A stretch of 64,000 nucleotides of DNA from Clavelina lepadiformis (GCF_947623445.1 NC_135245.1:317501-381500), one strand, 5' to 3'. Positions 39,274 through 51,736 are shown, counted from the stretch's first letter. Numbers and translations: made by a program. The notes: a model not told the origin generated them from the sequence alone.

Positions 39274-41425
39274 CTTCATTGATGCAACACATTGCAGGTC
39301 CAATTATGTCCACTAAATTTAGCGAAATTCTTACTAAAATAAATTTTGATAATGAAATACAGGATTTTACTGTGGTTGATGGAATAAAACTTTCTCTCTT
39401 TAATAGAAATTCCCTCCCCGTTTTCTTGGATGGTAATTATGACGTCACAGTGCACAAGTTCTAAAAGGCGCCAATACTAATTAATTTCATCAAAGGCATA
39501 ACCGCATAAGATAAACAGGGCAACAAAATCAAAGACATTCGAATAACATCAAAGCGGTGTCAATTAAGCGAGAAAAATTATGTTTTTGCTCCAATACACA
39601 GGTCGTAACCAACTTATCTCTGCGATGCTGCATTGTTATGTTTGTGATATAAGAACGTTTTAAACAGAGAAGGATCAAATCTCTGGGTATTTATATGATG
39701 TCCCTTATCAAAGCATTCAGTTCATTGAAAGGAATCAAACTAGAGAGAACCGAAAATGCAGAAACGAAACATAAACGAGAGAAACGCTTCCTAAAACATT
39801 TCTTTGTCGAATCCCGTGGAATGTTAATAATCGCCAAGAAAAAGTTGTTGCCTAGTTTTGTGTGTGCTATTACTTGAGTCATTATTATTTTCTATTACTT
39901 GAGTTTATTAAAATGTAAAACCACAACAAAAGACTTTGATAGCAAATGACGTCATCATATTTTCGTAACCGAGGCATAACATAACGTCACTAGGTTCCAG
40001 TTGTCACAAACACGTCTAAGATATCACAGAGAAGACAACACAATAAATTTGCCTGAAATATGCCAATGGGTTGCATGTTTGGCTGAAGAAAGTCAAGTAA
40101 TATTCCTGTCACGTGACTTTGCCCTATTATCATTTGGCATCAACCTAAAGATCATCTTCATCTTAGATCGCTATTTCCGCTTCAAAGTTTTTCTCTCAAA
40201 CTGTCTTTGTTCAAATGTCAAATTGTAATTTCCTAAACCCAAACTAATGTTGCATTGGTTACTACAACAGAATTCCATGTTAAAATAGCGTCACCCTTAC
40301 AATACTTACACCCAGTGTTATAGACAGGCTACTAAAGGTGGTGTTCCTGGGTATAAAATGAAATATCGTCAAAAAATATGAATAATTTTGTCGAGGTGCA
40401 GGGAGACAATATTTAGGTGCCAGATACAACCACAATGAACAAAGCTTCAAAACTGTTCTCTCATATGACACGTTACAAAAATTTTCTAACACATTAAACA
40501 TGACGTCATCAATAAGGAAAAACTATTATATTTAAGGTGTGGCCCCTTAATGAAGTCTCTTGTAAGGAAACTTTAACTCAGAATAGCGGAGAGAGTAGGC
40601 TATAAACAAAAACCGACTTTTAATCGTTGGTGAGAGTCACTAATCATTGAAAGTCCAAACTCGTTTTTACACCCCACCCATAATCGAGTAGAAATTGATG
40701 TCATTCTTTCTACTTCGTCGTGAGTATTTGAAAAAAACAGTACCAGTTGTGCCATCATGATTAAGTTTCCGTTATCACGCTACCTCGAATAAATTCTAAT
40801 TTAATTTGTTGCCACCAAGCGAGGAATTTTGTAGGGATATTAAACTCGATAGGTGGCGGTACAGTGCATCAACATTAGCAAACAAAGAAATGGCCGGAGT
40901 TCGAGCCGATTCTATCTTTGTGACATCACTTGTAATGAAATTCTACAACACAAGTTAAGTATCGCTCCATATCCAGATTGTGAATCTCAAGTAGAAAGAA
41001 AACATGAAACCTAACAGTAGTTGAAGAAAAGTTTATCATTGTGAGATCCGAACAGTTTCTAAGATTATGAATGAACTTTATGACATGCAGAGTGTTTATT
41101 GTAACGAATGGAAAGACGTTTATGTACAAACAATGAATATAAACACGTGCAAGGAAGCAGCGAACGTTCCATAGATCACCTCAAGCGGATGCGTTGTAAC
41201 TGTGAAGCTTTGAGCAACGTATTTCAAGCATTTTCATTGTTCGCCGTATTTTGAATTTCTTCAGTGATTTACCAATTTAAAAGGGACTCAATATTAAGGT
41301 GTCAAAGCTGTCTCTCTATGATAACTAAGATTCATTGAGCTTGTCATTACTTCAATAAAAATAAGGCCTATGTCCATTCACAGAATACGATTGCCGAAAA
41401 AGCTTCAGATAACAGACGTAGGACT

Positions 41426-44400
41426 TCAAGCCTGGTTATAAAGTGGGGCGTATTTTCCAGGAGCAACTTGGGGCTGGTTGGCTTGTACTGGGTTCTGGGG
41501 CGGGTAGACGGTGGCTTGGTTGCCTGCAATAAGCACATGGGTGTAAAATGACGTCATGTGGTGAGAAATATATCAACTGTAGGATGAAAGCAACATCTAA
41601 ACCTGACTTCACTTACCAGCTGGCTCAAATGTCTGTTGAGTGTAGACAGTTTGCATGGGATGTGGCTGTGCAGGGTAGGACTGTGAAGAAGCAAGAACAA
41701 TATTTCATTAGACATGACTACAAGGTCCTGATGTAAACCATGTTGAATGCAACAGCACGTGGCACAAGAACATGAGTTACAATGATAAGTTCTTCACCTG
41801 AGCGCAGCAGCATGAGCAGCAGTTATACGGAGTGGAGCAGCAGCAGTAAGCGGCACTAACAATCAGCAGGATGAAGGCGATGAAGCCGATGACAGCAGAC
41901 ACAGCAAGAATGGGCACAACAGTTCCCTGAGAAAGACAAATGTTTTTCTTTACAGATAGTAGTCAAGTTGCTTGAAACCAACACATTTCTTCCACCCCAT
42001 TGTGAAGAGCACACAACTCCATCATAATTCAAGCTACGCTGTAGCAGCAGAAATTAAATCGATTGCATGATGGCGTAAAGCACGAAGCACACGAACAAAC
42101 TTTTATGAATAAATCATGACCTAATTGGAGGGGACGCGATGAAGTTCAAGATCGCCAGGAAACGCTTGACGTCATATTGAATCGGGGTCACCAAACTACA
42201 GACAAGTTAAATTTGAAAAAAAAAATTGAGTTGAACACAAAACGTTGTTACAAACAGAAACAACGTATTTAAAGTAAAATGTGACTTTTGCTTGGACCAA
42301 TATCAGGTCGTTTTGTCGATGTCAATCTTCTTCTTCAAGGATTTCTTCTTCGGTGATTCAGGGAAATCCCAATGCGTTTAAAAGCGCACGAATTAACACA
42401 ATTCTGACTATTGCGGGGATTTCCACTTTCACGTCACGTGCTTGCTTCAGTGGTTTTACCGGGCACGGGATCAGGACAAATGGTTTCTCTTCAACACTTC
42501 ATCACTTTATTCCTAGCGCTTCACTTTTTTCGAACAGAGATTTTCACTTGAACCTTTTACACAGAATGTTGCGCATCGCATTAAACATTGGAACAATTTA
42601 AAGTGAGGATACCCTTTGTTACGTGCGCAATCGTTTAACAGTTGTCGGTTTTATAATGAAAGCAACTAAAATGTATGACTGTGCTCGAAACTTTGCAGTA
42701 AACTCTGTTGTTTTCAGCTAAAAACGTCTAATTCGGCTTCGGTCGCCATGTTTGGTGACTTGAGAACGCGTTGACAGTGGAAGCAGATGAAATAAAACTT
42801 ACTTTGACGACGTACAACGCCAAATGTATCAAAACTAAATGATGAGTTTTGAAAACGTTGCGAGCCAAGCCTCTCTTAACCAGTCGGCCAAAATGAATGC
42901 CAAAAAGAATATTGTGAAGTGCCGATGCAAACAATTTTTGAAAAAGATGGTTTTTAATTTGACTCATTTGTATCACGTGACTAAAATATATTGTCGGTAA
43001 AATTTATTGATCTAAATTAGCGCCTTCCAGACAAAAAGTGCAACTGAAAACTGGACTGCAAGTTGATAAAAGTTGAAAAGTACTGGACTGGTGTTTGGTT
43101 GATACCAGGCAGCCGGATAATCTGCCCAACGCTATCGGTGTTTCCACATAGCCCTAAAAAAATTGGTACTTAAGGTTTATTTTATGCAGAAGCGAAACGA
43201 AGACAAACTTGTACAAGAACAAATAAGTGAATCCTCTCACAAGACGTGTCAACAGTGATTACTGGTATGATGACATTCGCTTGCAACACGTGTCACCATG
43301 CGAGCAGTCTAGGAACGTCTCACATGCACCGCTTCAAGTTACACACCAATGTGATTGATAACATCCGCATTTAATGCTTTATTTCTTATTTTATTTTGTT
43401 TTGATGATTTCGACGCGTGTTTCGTCGGCTGGCTTGGTCTTCATGACTGCGCAAGCGTGACTAATTCCATTGTGTGAGTGTGCGTCAAATGCGCGAAACA
43501 ATCAAAACGCAACTACATGCGCTTTGAATTTTTGATGCACTCTCTAAATAGGCTGCTGATGGTACCTTAGTAGAGTGAGGCTTAAGGTTCAAGTTCGAAC
43601 TCGTGCCAAGTTCCTAATCTTCACCATAAGCTGTTGCAATAAAGAATAACTAAGATATACCAGGACACGTTTCGCTGTTTTAGGTCTAAGGAAGCAAAAC
43701 GGATCGATTGCTTTGGTTCGTGTCCGAGAGTGATGACAAAAATCTTATTGAAATCTCGGCCAGTGCTGGTTGTTTTACGCGGGTATTACATCACAATCAC
43801 GGCTATTACATCACAATCACGGGTATTAAGCCAGTGTTGAAACAAAGTTCGTGGTCCCTGACATGGGTGGACAAATCAATGCAGTTTAAAATTTCATGCT
43901 TCGTTAAAAAGACTGCAGTTTACTCTAATTCAATCCTCTATTCCTGGCAACACAATGACTGCAACTCACCAGAACTTCGGAACGCACCGAGTTGATTTGA
44001 TATGGGTAAGCGTCTTGCGCATTCAATATCAAAGGAAACAAAGCAGTGTAAGAGCCGCAAGTGCAAACCATGACCCCGGCCGCCACTGAACCCCAGATAC
44101 TGAAGCCCATGTGCGCGTTTATCTGAAAAACAGATGACCCAGTTATTTAGTGAAATATTTCTCATGTTACAAATATTTTATGTATCACCGACGTCATCAA
44201 ACACAAACCTACCAGTCCTACTCCAGCCGACTTTCTGCCTGCAGCCATACCAAGTGCTCCAGCGATGGTGAACTGTTCAAAGCATAAAGACAAATGCAAG
44301 TTCATTACAGCGGCGAGAATATTTTGAAATAAAGCACAGATAGTTGCGCAACAAAGATCGACGTCGTGACTAGTAATGCTACGAGTGGAACTTTCGTTAC

Positions 44401-44704
44401 AAAAACATCTTCTCACCCATATTCCACACCAGATGCCTTCCCCAAGTATCGAGTAATAACCAAACTGTCCACATAAAACCGCGCCCAAAACGATGCTGAT
44501 CGCGCCAAGAATCACTTCCACGACCTGCATAGAGTTGATTTAAAACTCAGTCAACAATCATGGATGCCAGATACTCAATATGTTGGATGAGATGAGATCT
44601 GTTAGATCACTCACCCCAAGACCAAAGATGACTTTTTTGTTCTTAATCTCTTGCACAGGATGAGTGGTTGTCACGGTAACAAATTGTTGCGTGTTGTTTG
44701 CCAT
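41426..44704 (-). CDS. MS4A/CD20-like tetraspan membrane protein, array gene 2, 233 aa
   Basis: Exons: 44704-44615, 44524-44417, 44272-44213, 44122-43970, 41926-41798, 41680-41617, 41523-41426. The sum is 234 codons, with all introns phase 0 except the last (phase 1). The organisation is the same as the other copies: TM1 with LGAISIVLGAVLCG; TM2 spanning exons 2-3; TM3 in HMGFSIWGSVAAG; TM4 in GFIAFILLIVSAAY; a Cys-rich membrane-proximal block; and a QANQP...PGKYAPLY tail. Exon 4 is the longest of the family (51 codons). Intron 4 is expanded to 2 kb and contains a fragmentary coding-like stretch and a 20-bp tandem repeat. Exon 7 and the adjacent intron are almost identical to array gene 5, which suggests gene conversion. 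Confidence 0.87.
43781..43827. repeat. 20-bp tandem repeat in intron 4
   Basis: Two full copies and a partial third of a 20-bp unit (GGSTATTACATCACAATCAC, S being G or C) lie in the expanded intron of array gene 2. Confidence 0.8.
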
Positions 44705-45327
44705 GGTAACCGAAAACGTTTAACAAGTCACAGAACAAATTAGATCTTTCTGTTAAATTTGTTACACACAACCAGCCAGTGATGGCTCACCTACCAAGCA
44801 CATCAACGTTAACGACTCTTACTTCTAAATTAGAACAAATAACGAGCGCGCTGGTAGCCTAGAATCGCTACGTACTGTGATCAGCTACAGGCCAGCAACG
44901 TTATTAATTACCTATGAAAATCAAAAACATACCAAACATCTTGACAATTTGCAGCTTACTTAAAAGCATTTCAACTTACAGTTCAGCCGTTACGTCATTA
45001 GTCATTACTGACGATTCCACATTTATGATTACGTCACGCGCATCGCTTAATATTGCCTACATTACACTATCTGTATTTCCTTGCTTTTCTTGGAATAAGG
45101 CCTCAAAGATATTGTCAATATTTCACCGGTTAGTTTGACTCGTCTGCTTCCTTTTGAATCGAGTTATTCTTCCCACCTCATTTCAAAACTTCCACTAGGC
45201 CTGAGATCAGCCAACCTGCTCGCCCATAGTTCACTGCCACATGCTGCAGCTGATAAAAGCAAGGAGCGAAACTGCGGTGCTTCACTGCTACCTGACAAGT
45301 CTGCTGTTCCCGCTCATTCTCTTATTA

Positions 45328-45425
45328 TGACGTCAAGCAAGCTCACCCGGGAAGTAATAAGTCGATCTGCTCGCTTTGTTTCTTTAAGTGAAGCTGAGAG
45401 AAGAAAGGAAACGTTGCTTTGAAAC
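45328..45425 (-). promoter_or_regulatory. Conserved upstream module 1 of array gene 2
   Basis: TGACGTCAAGCAA is followed by CGATCTGCTCGCT and TTGTTTCTTTAA, then GAGAGAAGAAA, about 620 bp 5' of the start codon. Equivalent ordered words lie 5' of the other array genes. Confidence 0.5.
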
Positions 45426-45622
45426 ATCCTGGCACAAAAAACAACTGTTTCCAAATTCTACCCCAAACAGTCTTCGAAATACGGACGACTTAAACATTAC
45501 GCGGCCAATCACCCTCGCATACAAGTGAGAACATGACAAGTTCTATGTTAACACAATGATGCATTTCCCATTATAATAATAAACTACTACGTTACGTGAA
45601 AGCTATTGCCAACAAATCACTG

Positions 45623-45685
45623 TCCCACTTTCAACTGGAAAGTGATAAAACTTCCGTTTCAGCCATATTCAAGAATTCGACAATC
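45623..45685 (-). promoter_or_regulatory. Conserved upstream module 2 (GATA/ETS-like) of array gene 2
   Basis: The core TTCAACTGGAAAGTGATAAA, followed by ACTTCCGTTTC, reads in gene direction as CGGAAGT, then TTATCAC, then CAGTTG. Adjacent ETS, GATA and E-box-like words recur upstream of array genes 1 and 5. Factor identity is inference. Confidence 0.45.
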
Positions 45686-46670
45686 AACATTTAAAACTTA
45701 ACATTCTAGAATTCATTAAAATCAGGAATACGCCCCTGGTTTGAATTGGACTGATTTCATCGACAAGTCATCATGTCTATACGTCACTGTTGCAACACAT
45801 TACAAGCCAAATCAATAGACCAAAAACAAAAGTACCACGAGGTTGCCAAAAACAAACCAACTGCAGGTAAATATATAACTTTATCGAGGCTAAAAAATTT
45901 CGAACATGCTGATGTCCTTCATCAGATCGAAAGTTTAAATAAATGGATGCTGGATACAGATTGTAAAGTATAAAGAAGACAAAATGCTGACGAAGACAAA
46001 TCTCTTCCTGATGAGGAGAAGCTTTTTCTCTTTATTAACGAGACCCGTTCCCTCCCCTCGAGATCGTTATTATGACGTCATTTTAAGGGTTGTTTTAAGC
46101 AGGAAAGAGTCATAACCCTAGGGATTGTGACATCATATGGCAGCTAGTTTGACATAGAGACGCGAACGTTAATATCTAACAAATATTCGGTCCGCGCAAA
46201 TACCGCGCAATTTCAAGTATTTTGCTATTTTTGTCTGATCTGTTTGTTTGGCTTGAAGTTGATCTGTCTCAGCGCTTATCTGAATCTTTCAAAAAGGAGG
46301 AACCTTCGTTCAGTTTGACTTGATGCTGAACTTCGTTCGCTCGAAAACAGCAACAGTTCAAAACAATTTAGTTCGCACCAAACCTCCCGAACCCAATGTA
46401 TAGAACTTTCCAGCGGCCAAGCAGCAAGTGTATTTGTTAAAACGTCGACGAAAGCAACGGTAGCGGCAAGACGGGGAGATTGTCGAACATTACGTCATAA
46501 CGAACATCATTGACGTCATTACAAACAGATAGTCTCTCTCCCTGCTGCCCTCCGCTGTAAATAGCGTTCTCTGCAGTTTGCTGTCGTCATTGGAAACGAG
46601 AAGCAATTGCGTCATTCAGTGCTAAGATTGATGCAACTAGTTGCTCGCGACAGGTTTGTTCTTGTGATGG

Positions 46671-46779
46671 CGCTGCCACCTCGTGGGAATATTGAAGAGA
46701 TTAATTTTGTCAAACACAGAACTTTATCGCCACCAAGTGAACACCATTGCTGTTATAATAATGTCAGTAGGTGGCAGCA
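46671..46779. promoter_or_regulatory. Cluster of three CTCF-like motifs
   Basis: CCACGAGGTGGCAGCG lies on the minus strand at 46671-46686 and TCACTTGGTGGCGA on the minus strand near 46727-46740. CAGTAGGTGGCAGCA lies on the plus strand at 46765-46779. Each agrees with most positions of the vertebrate/fly consensus CCASYAGRKGGCRSY. The outer two point away from each other. Binding is not shown by sequence. Confidence 0.4.
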
Positions 46780-46971
46780 TGGTGCCTTTCCTAATCAAGT
46801 AAAATCAGCGATCGACCTGATTCAAGTGCAGACAGCTCGACATATGAGTTGTGATTGCGCATGCGCATTGTATTACCCCGGTTGCAATTGTGTTTTCATG
46901 GTACTTTCCCCAACTAGAATTCACCACTAGAAGAATCAAAGTAATAAAGAAAAGTCGATTCATGGTCGGGG

Positions 46972-47209
46972 CAATGTTCCCTCTAATTCTTCACGAGTCT
47001 GAGCAAACATACTAACTCCCTGAGCGGTCCCTTGGACCACTGTGAGCAACATCAGACGTGCCACGTACGCACTGTGGCCACTATTATGCGTTTATTTTGT
47101 TTTCACTTCAGGTAGAATTTTTTTCTTGTGCGCAGCACAGATTTTCTGTGCGCGAAAACTGTGTCAGCAGTGCGCATTTGCGCACGCGCGCAGCTTAGAG
47201 GGAACATTG
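46972..47209. mobile_element. hAT-type MITE with perfect 8-bp target duplication
   Basis: The terminal inverted repeats are CAATGTTCCCTCTAA at the left and its reverse complement TTAGAGGGAACATTG at the right. They are flanked by the identical octamer GGTCGGGG (46964-46971 and 47210-47217). The core has GC-rich TGCGCA-type words and no transposase. An 8-bp duplication and short TIRs place it with hAT non-autonomous elements. The perfect duplication suggests a fairly recent insertion. Confidence 0.93.
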
Positions 47210-47954
47210 GGTCGGGGCCTATCACTTGGGAACCAGCAAAATCATGAACTTTGACACAAAAGAAGTTTATTTTCAAACAACGGGCATCACGAACAGAACA
47301 ATAAGAGGCAATGAACGCTCCCTGACCTGGTCCAAATGCCACGAAATGTTCAGTTTTCAAGGATTTTAATTGGTTACAATAAACCTTTCAAAATGTTGTC
47401 GAAAGTGACATTTATACAGATATATAAGGACAGAGCTGGAATGACTTGATTTGATTCCAGTCCTTTTCTAAGAAAGTACAAAAATGACTAAGTTGAAACG
47501 GGTCATCGTTTGAAGTGACTCGACTTGACTCGAGTTAGGTCTTTTTGATCACGTTTCAGCATTAAAATAAAACAAATCTCTATTCTTTGGTCAGATTACA
47601 TTTAAATTTAACTTAAAATGATTTTATTTGTCTACGAATGCGCACGTTGCAGCCAATTAATGAAGTAAATTTATTATAATCCTAAACGTTTGTGGTTGAT
47701 GGAAACGGTGTTTTTACTTTTGTTTGCTTTCGAATATTAATCCACTCGACCTGACTCGGTCGAGTAACTTGTACTAAAAGACTCGACTTGATTTGCAACT
47801 GGAGTTTAATGACTTGGTTACGACTCTGCATAAGGATAAATTAGGTCATAGATAAACTCGTTGTGCTTTTCTCTGCTTCAGCAGAGAGTTTCTCCATTTA
47901 TGGAAGACAAACATGTGTTAGTTAGTAGAAGGTTTCAAACGAAGGTGCAAAACA

Positions 47955-49300
47955 TTAAGACTTTGTATAAAGCGGGGCGTATTGTCCAGGCCCAGCGTGG
48001 ATTGGTTGGTTGGCTTGTGTTAGATATGGGGGAGGGTAGAGAGCGGCTTGGTTGTCTGAAAAACACACTCAGTTAAAAATTGACAAACCTTTTCTGAAGC
48101 CAACACAGACCAACAATCCGTGTTTAAGCGTCACTTCACTTACCAGCTGGCGCCGCCACAAACGTCTGCTGAGTGTAGACATTCTGCATGGCCGGGGGCT
48201 GAGCAGGGTAGGACTGTGAAGAAGCAAGAACAGGTTTTGTCACAAATGGATGGTAAAGGTACCAAACTACGCACCTTGTCACACTTAGCATAAGAACGTG
48301 AGTTACAATGATAAGTTCTTCACCTGAGCGCAGCAGCATGAGCAGCAGTTATACGGAGTGGAGCAGCAGCAGTAAGCGGCACTAACAATCAGCAGGATGA
48401 AGGCGATGAAGCCGACGACAGCAGACACAGAAAGGACGGGTACAACAGTTCCCTGAGAAATGCCCGAGTCACAAATTATATATTTACGTTTTGATAATTT
48501 AACAAATACCTGTTCCATCTTAAGAGATTGGTTAAAATCAAATGAACAAGATTGCAACTTACAAGAAAATCGGCATTGATTGAGTTGAATTCTTGAGAAT
48601 ATTGCGCTTGGACTACGGTGGGGTACAGAGAGGCGTAAACTCCACTGACAAATACCATGCTTCCAGCCGCCACCGAACCCCAGATACTGAAGCCCATGTG
48701 CGCATTTATCTGAAATACAGACAACCAAATTATTTAGTAAGATTGTTTCATTGTGACAAATGTCTTACGTATCATTGACGTCATTCTAACACAAACCCAC
48801 CAGTCCTACTCCGGCAGACTCGCCACCTGCTGCTATACCAAGCGCTCCAGCGACGATGAACTGTTTAAGGAATAAACAAGATAAATTCAAATCGACCGCA
48901 CCATCTGCATTCTGCAGCCACCTACGTCACTATACTTCGCAATAAAGTACAAACAGGTACCAATTAAGAAGCCACGCCACCGTCAATAATAACCATAACA
49001 AAATCTTTCCATAAACATCTTCTCACCCATATTCCACACCAGATGCTTTCACCTAGTACTGTTGAACAACCAAACTGTCCACATAAAACCGCGCCCAAAA
49101 CGATGCTGATCGCGCCGAGAATCACTTCCGCAACCTGCATAGTCAACAACAGTCAGTCAACAATCATGGAAGTTAATAACCGGCTCTATCAGTTGAAAGT
49201 CATCACTCACCCCGAGACCAAAAATGATTCGTTTGTTTTTAATCTCATTCGCAGGATGAGTGGTTGTCACGGTAACAAGTTGTTGCGTGTTGTTTGCCAT
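47955..49300 (-). CDS. MS4A/CD20-like tetraspan membrane protein, array gene 3, 234 aa
   Basis: Exons: 49300-49211, 49134-49027, 48860-48801, 48709-48563, 48452-48324, 48213-48144, 48055-47955. The sum is 235 codons with intact GT-AG borders. This is the most compact copy (1.35 kb). Features are as in the family: GIWCGIW at TM2, HMGFSIWGSVAAG at TM3, GFIAFILLIVSAAYCCC at TM4, then a Cys-rich block. Exon 6 is longer (70 nt) and the tail ends GPGQYAPLYTKS. The second outer loop (QAQYSQEFNSINADF) differs strongly from the other copies, while TM3, TM4 and the Cys block are nearly invariant. Exon 1 was copied, without the rest of the gene, to 57348-57437 by the 5.3-kb duplication. Confidence 0.87.
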
Positions 49301-49571
49301 GGTAACCAAGGAAATAAACAAGTCACAGAATAAATTAAAACGTAAACAAATTAAATCGTTCTTCTAGATTTGTTACACGCAAACAGCTGTGGTTCTGCTT
49401 CACCTAAAAAATGCATCAAACTAACAAGCCTTGTCCTTAAACTAAAATAAATAAAGTTTGTGTCAGACGCCCAAGTGATAGATACTTTGGAAGTCATCAT
49501 TTTTAAAGGCATTACAGCTTCTTCAAACATTCTTTGCCTCACTAATCACCAAAATGTTTTTAAAATGGATT

Positions 49572-49797
49572 TGACTTTTTCACCACAAGTAGGTCGCGCA
49601 GCACGTAGGCGGTTAGGTTAGGAGAATGGGCAAAAGCTGATTTTATCTGTTTAGGGTTTAGCTAAAGTTAGCTTTAGGTTAGAATGTAGATTTGGGTAAG
49701 GTTTAGGTTACTATGTTATAACATTTAGAGTTAGGTTTGCAGGAAACTGTGAAAGATGGCTTCGAACCTAACTTTGTTTTCTGTTGAAATAGTGACA
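49572..49797 (+). mobile_element. MITE-like repeat with telomere-like TTAGG words, copy 1
   Basis: About 226 bp contain AAGTAGGTC, GGTTAGGTTAGGAGAATGGG and several TTTAGG words. They are bounded by degenerate inverted ends (TGACTTTTTCACC and the complement of a TGTCACTATTT end). A diverged third copy in inverted orientation at 63525-63757 is outside the segmental duplication, so this is an interspersed family. The telomere-like words are probably incidental. Confidence 0.55.
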
Positions 49798-50017
49798 GCC
49801 AAAAATGTTTGGTCCGGTAGACTTGGTAAAAATTAATTTTAAGTTTAAGGTCGACCCGGGTTAGCAATTGTCCCTCACTACAAATGAACCTCCTTGGTCT
49901 TTTAACTGCAATGCAACTACTTTTTAATCTTACAACATCTCAATATATGTCCAGTTGTTACTTGAAACAACACTGCAGCCTTCTGTGCTTCTCTGCTCTC
50001 CGCCCTTCGTGTTATTA

Positions 50018-50110
50018 TGACGTCAAAGAAGCTTCAGACGAAACAGCGATAAAAACATTTGCTCGCTTTGTTTCTTTAACGAACTCTGCGAGAAGAAACG
50101 CGAAGATTGG
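50018..50110 (-). promoter_or_regulatory. Conserved upstream module 1 of array gene 3
   Basis: TGACGTCAAAGAAGC is followed by TGCTCGCTTTGTTTCTTTAA and GCGAGAAGAAA, about 720 bp 5' of the start codon. It is the same order as at the other genes. A second copy lies near 58222, upstream of orphan exon 1. Confidence 0.5.
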
Positions 50111-51560
50111 AAATAACCCAGGGCTAAAAAATCAACTGTTGTTAAATTACACTTAAAACAGTTTTCGAAAGACGGTCGATCTGATCTGACCTTAATGCTG
50201 CTAAAATAGGATACAAGCGGGCGCAGCTTTTATGCCAAGAGAATAAAATAATGACAACGGACTACGCTAAAAAATTTCTTTTATATTCAGTAGAATGAGC
50301 TTCTTAACAAGAGCCGTAGAATGATAAATAATGAATGATTTCGTTCACATCAGCATCGGCGTTGGTTCAACTCACGTGATCTCTCGTCGCTTGCTTCTCG
50401 GAGGGAACTGAAGTCGTTTTCAACTTATTTTCTAAAAATGAATAAAAACATGCCGACTCCAAAAATATAACGAAATTTCTCTGTTTAGTTAACGAGCTAT
50501 GGACGAAACCATTTTCAAAAAACTGTGCAGAGAGCGGACGATGTGACGTCACCTATAGTTGGCTGGTCTTAAAATATGGAGTCAAGCACGTGTCAGACCA
50601 ATGAAGAGTTACTGTTGGAAAACTCGTTTGGGCGAATGGAGTGAGCTCGTCGGACAGTCGTTTTAATGTTTCTTCAGTAATGCACGATTGACCAATTATA
50701 AGAGGCTTTTTGAATCAAACAACTGAGCGCCAGATATTGGACGCTGGTTCGGCAAATTCATACAAAGTACACCATTTAAATTGACACAGCTCTAAGATTG
50801 GAAGAACTTTCACAATCCAAAGTTCTTAAAAACATTTTATTGGTTTGTCTTTCATCACTGTGAGACTTAGAAAGCATCAAAGGTAGTGAAGTTTTAAGAA
50901 CTGGTCCCTGGTGCAGATGCTACTGCTCGCGCCAGAGCAGACAAAGGAGTAGAAACTAAGACTCCACTTTTCACAAAATACCAGAATTCCGAAAGTGAAG
51001 CCTTTTCATCGGTTGTAGTTTTATGTCATATCATGCCACTCAGGTCTAATATAAGCAATAACTAATAGCAGCATAAATCAACTGCCTGAGATGTTTCGCC
51101 AACAACTTTTCCTTCTTGGCGGATAAGTTGGTCGCCAAGAAGTCCACAAAAAATGCGCGGGTTTGTCAGATGTTAATTACGAGAAGAACATGCTTGAATA
51201 TAATTCTATGTCGGTCTAAATTCAATTCACAAGCGATCAAGAATAAAACTTAATGACCGACCCTTTCATAAACAATTGAAGCTGAACAATGAGAAAAGGT
51301 CGAAACACTCAAGTGCGAAGACAACGGTAAATTTTCATAGTTTTACTGAATTAAAATAATCAGGTGAATAAATCATGTTACGTTATTAAGGTTGGGGTCA
51401 CATTCTCGAATCTTAACAACTTCAAAGTATGAAGCAGCACGTGATTGTAAATATTCAGGAATTTGGACGGGACCTGTTTGGTTTCATCCGAAAAAGTGTA
51501 AAGTGCCCATCCAGTATCTTAGGGTACAATGAGGTTTGATGTCCACAGAAACAAACCGTG

Positions 51561-51736
51561 CTTCCAGCCGCTACCGAACCTCGAATGCTGAAGCCCATGT
51601 GCGCGTTTATCTGAAAAACAGATAAGCCCAGTTATTTAGTAAAATATTTCTCACGTTACAAATATTTTATGTATCACTGACGTCATCAAACACAATCCTA
51701 CCAGTCCTACTCCAGCCGACTTATTGCCTGCAGCCA
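51561..51736 (-). pseudogene. Relic of MS4A-like exons 3 and 4
   Basis: The start of exon 4 (to 51610) reads INAHMGFSI then Arg in place of the invariant Trp, and it breaks off after about 17 codons. The 3' part of exon 3 (about 51702-51736) retains KSAGVGL and a donor. The intervening intron, including TGACGTCATC, most resembles array gene 2. It is a dead fragment of a further gene copy. Confidence 0.75.

Larger units (their letters stand above)
36908..41425. other. Intergenic, between array genes 1 and 2
   Basis: This holds the upstream modules of array gene 1 (near 37.37 and 37.8 kb), direct repeat copy B (38631-39029) and a minisatellite (39154-39273). TGACGTCA occurs near 37371, 38569, 39440, 39948 and 40501. 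A CTCF-like word occurs near 40853. No gene is supported. Confidence 0.5.
44705..47954. other. Intergenic, between array genes 2 and 3
   Basis: This holds the upstream modules of array gene 2 (45.33 and 45.63 kb) and a block to about 46.19 kb that resembles 62.9-63.29 kb upstream of array gene 5. It also contains three CTCF-like motifs (46671-46779) and a hAT MITE (46972-47209). No gene is supported; TGACGTCA occurs near 45328, 46073 and 46511. Confidence 0.55.

Noticed and set aside
39128..39464. Overlapping plus-strand frames rich in Phe, Ser, Ile and His
   Set aside because: They are translations of the 29-bp minisatellite and have no coding signature.
43555..43610. tRNA B-box-like GGTTCAAGTTCGAACTC
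   Set aside because: No A box, no cloverleaf and no CCA-proximal stem could be drawn around it, so a tRNA or tRNA-derived SINE is not supported.
49614..49740. Possible interstitial telomere repeat (TTAGG/TTTAGG words)
   Set aside because: The words are irregular and are part of a dispersed MITE-like family with an older inverted copy, so no telomere array is present.
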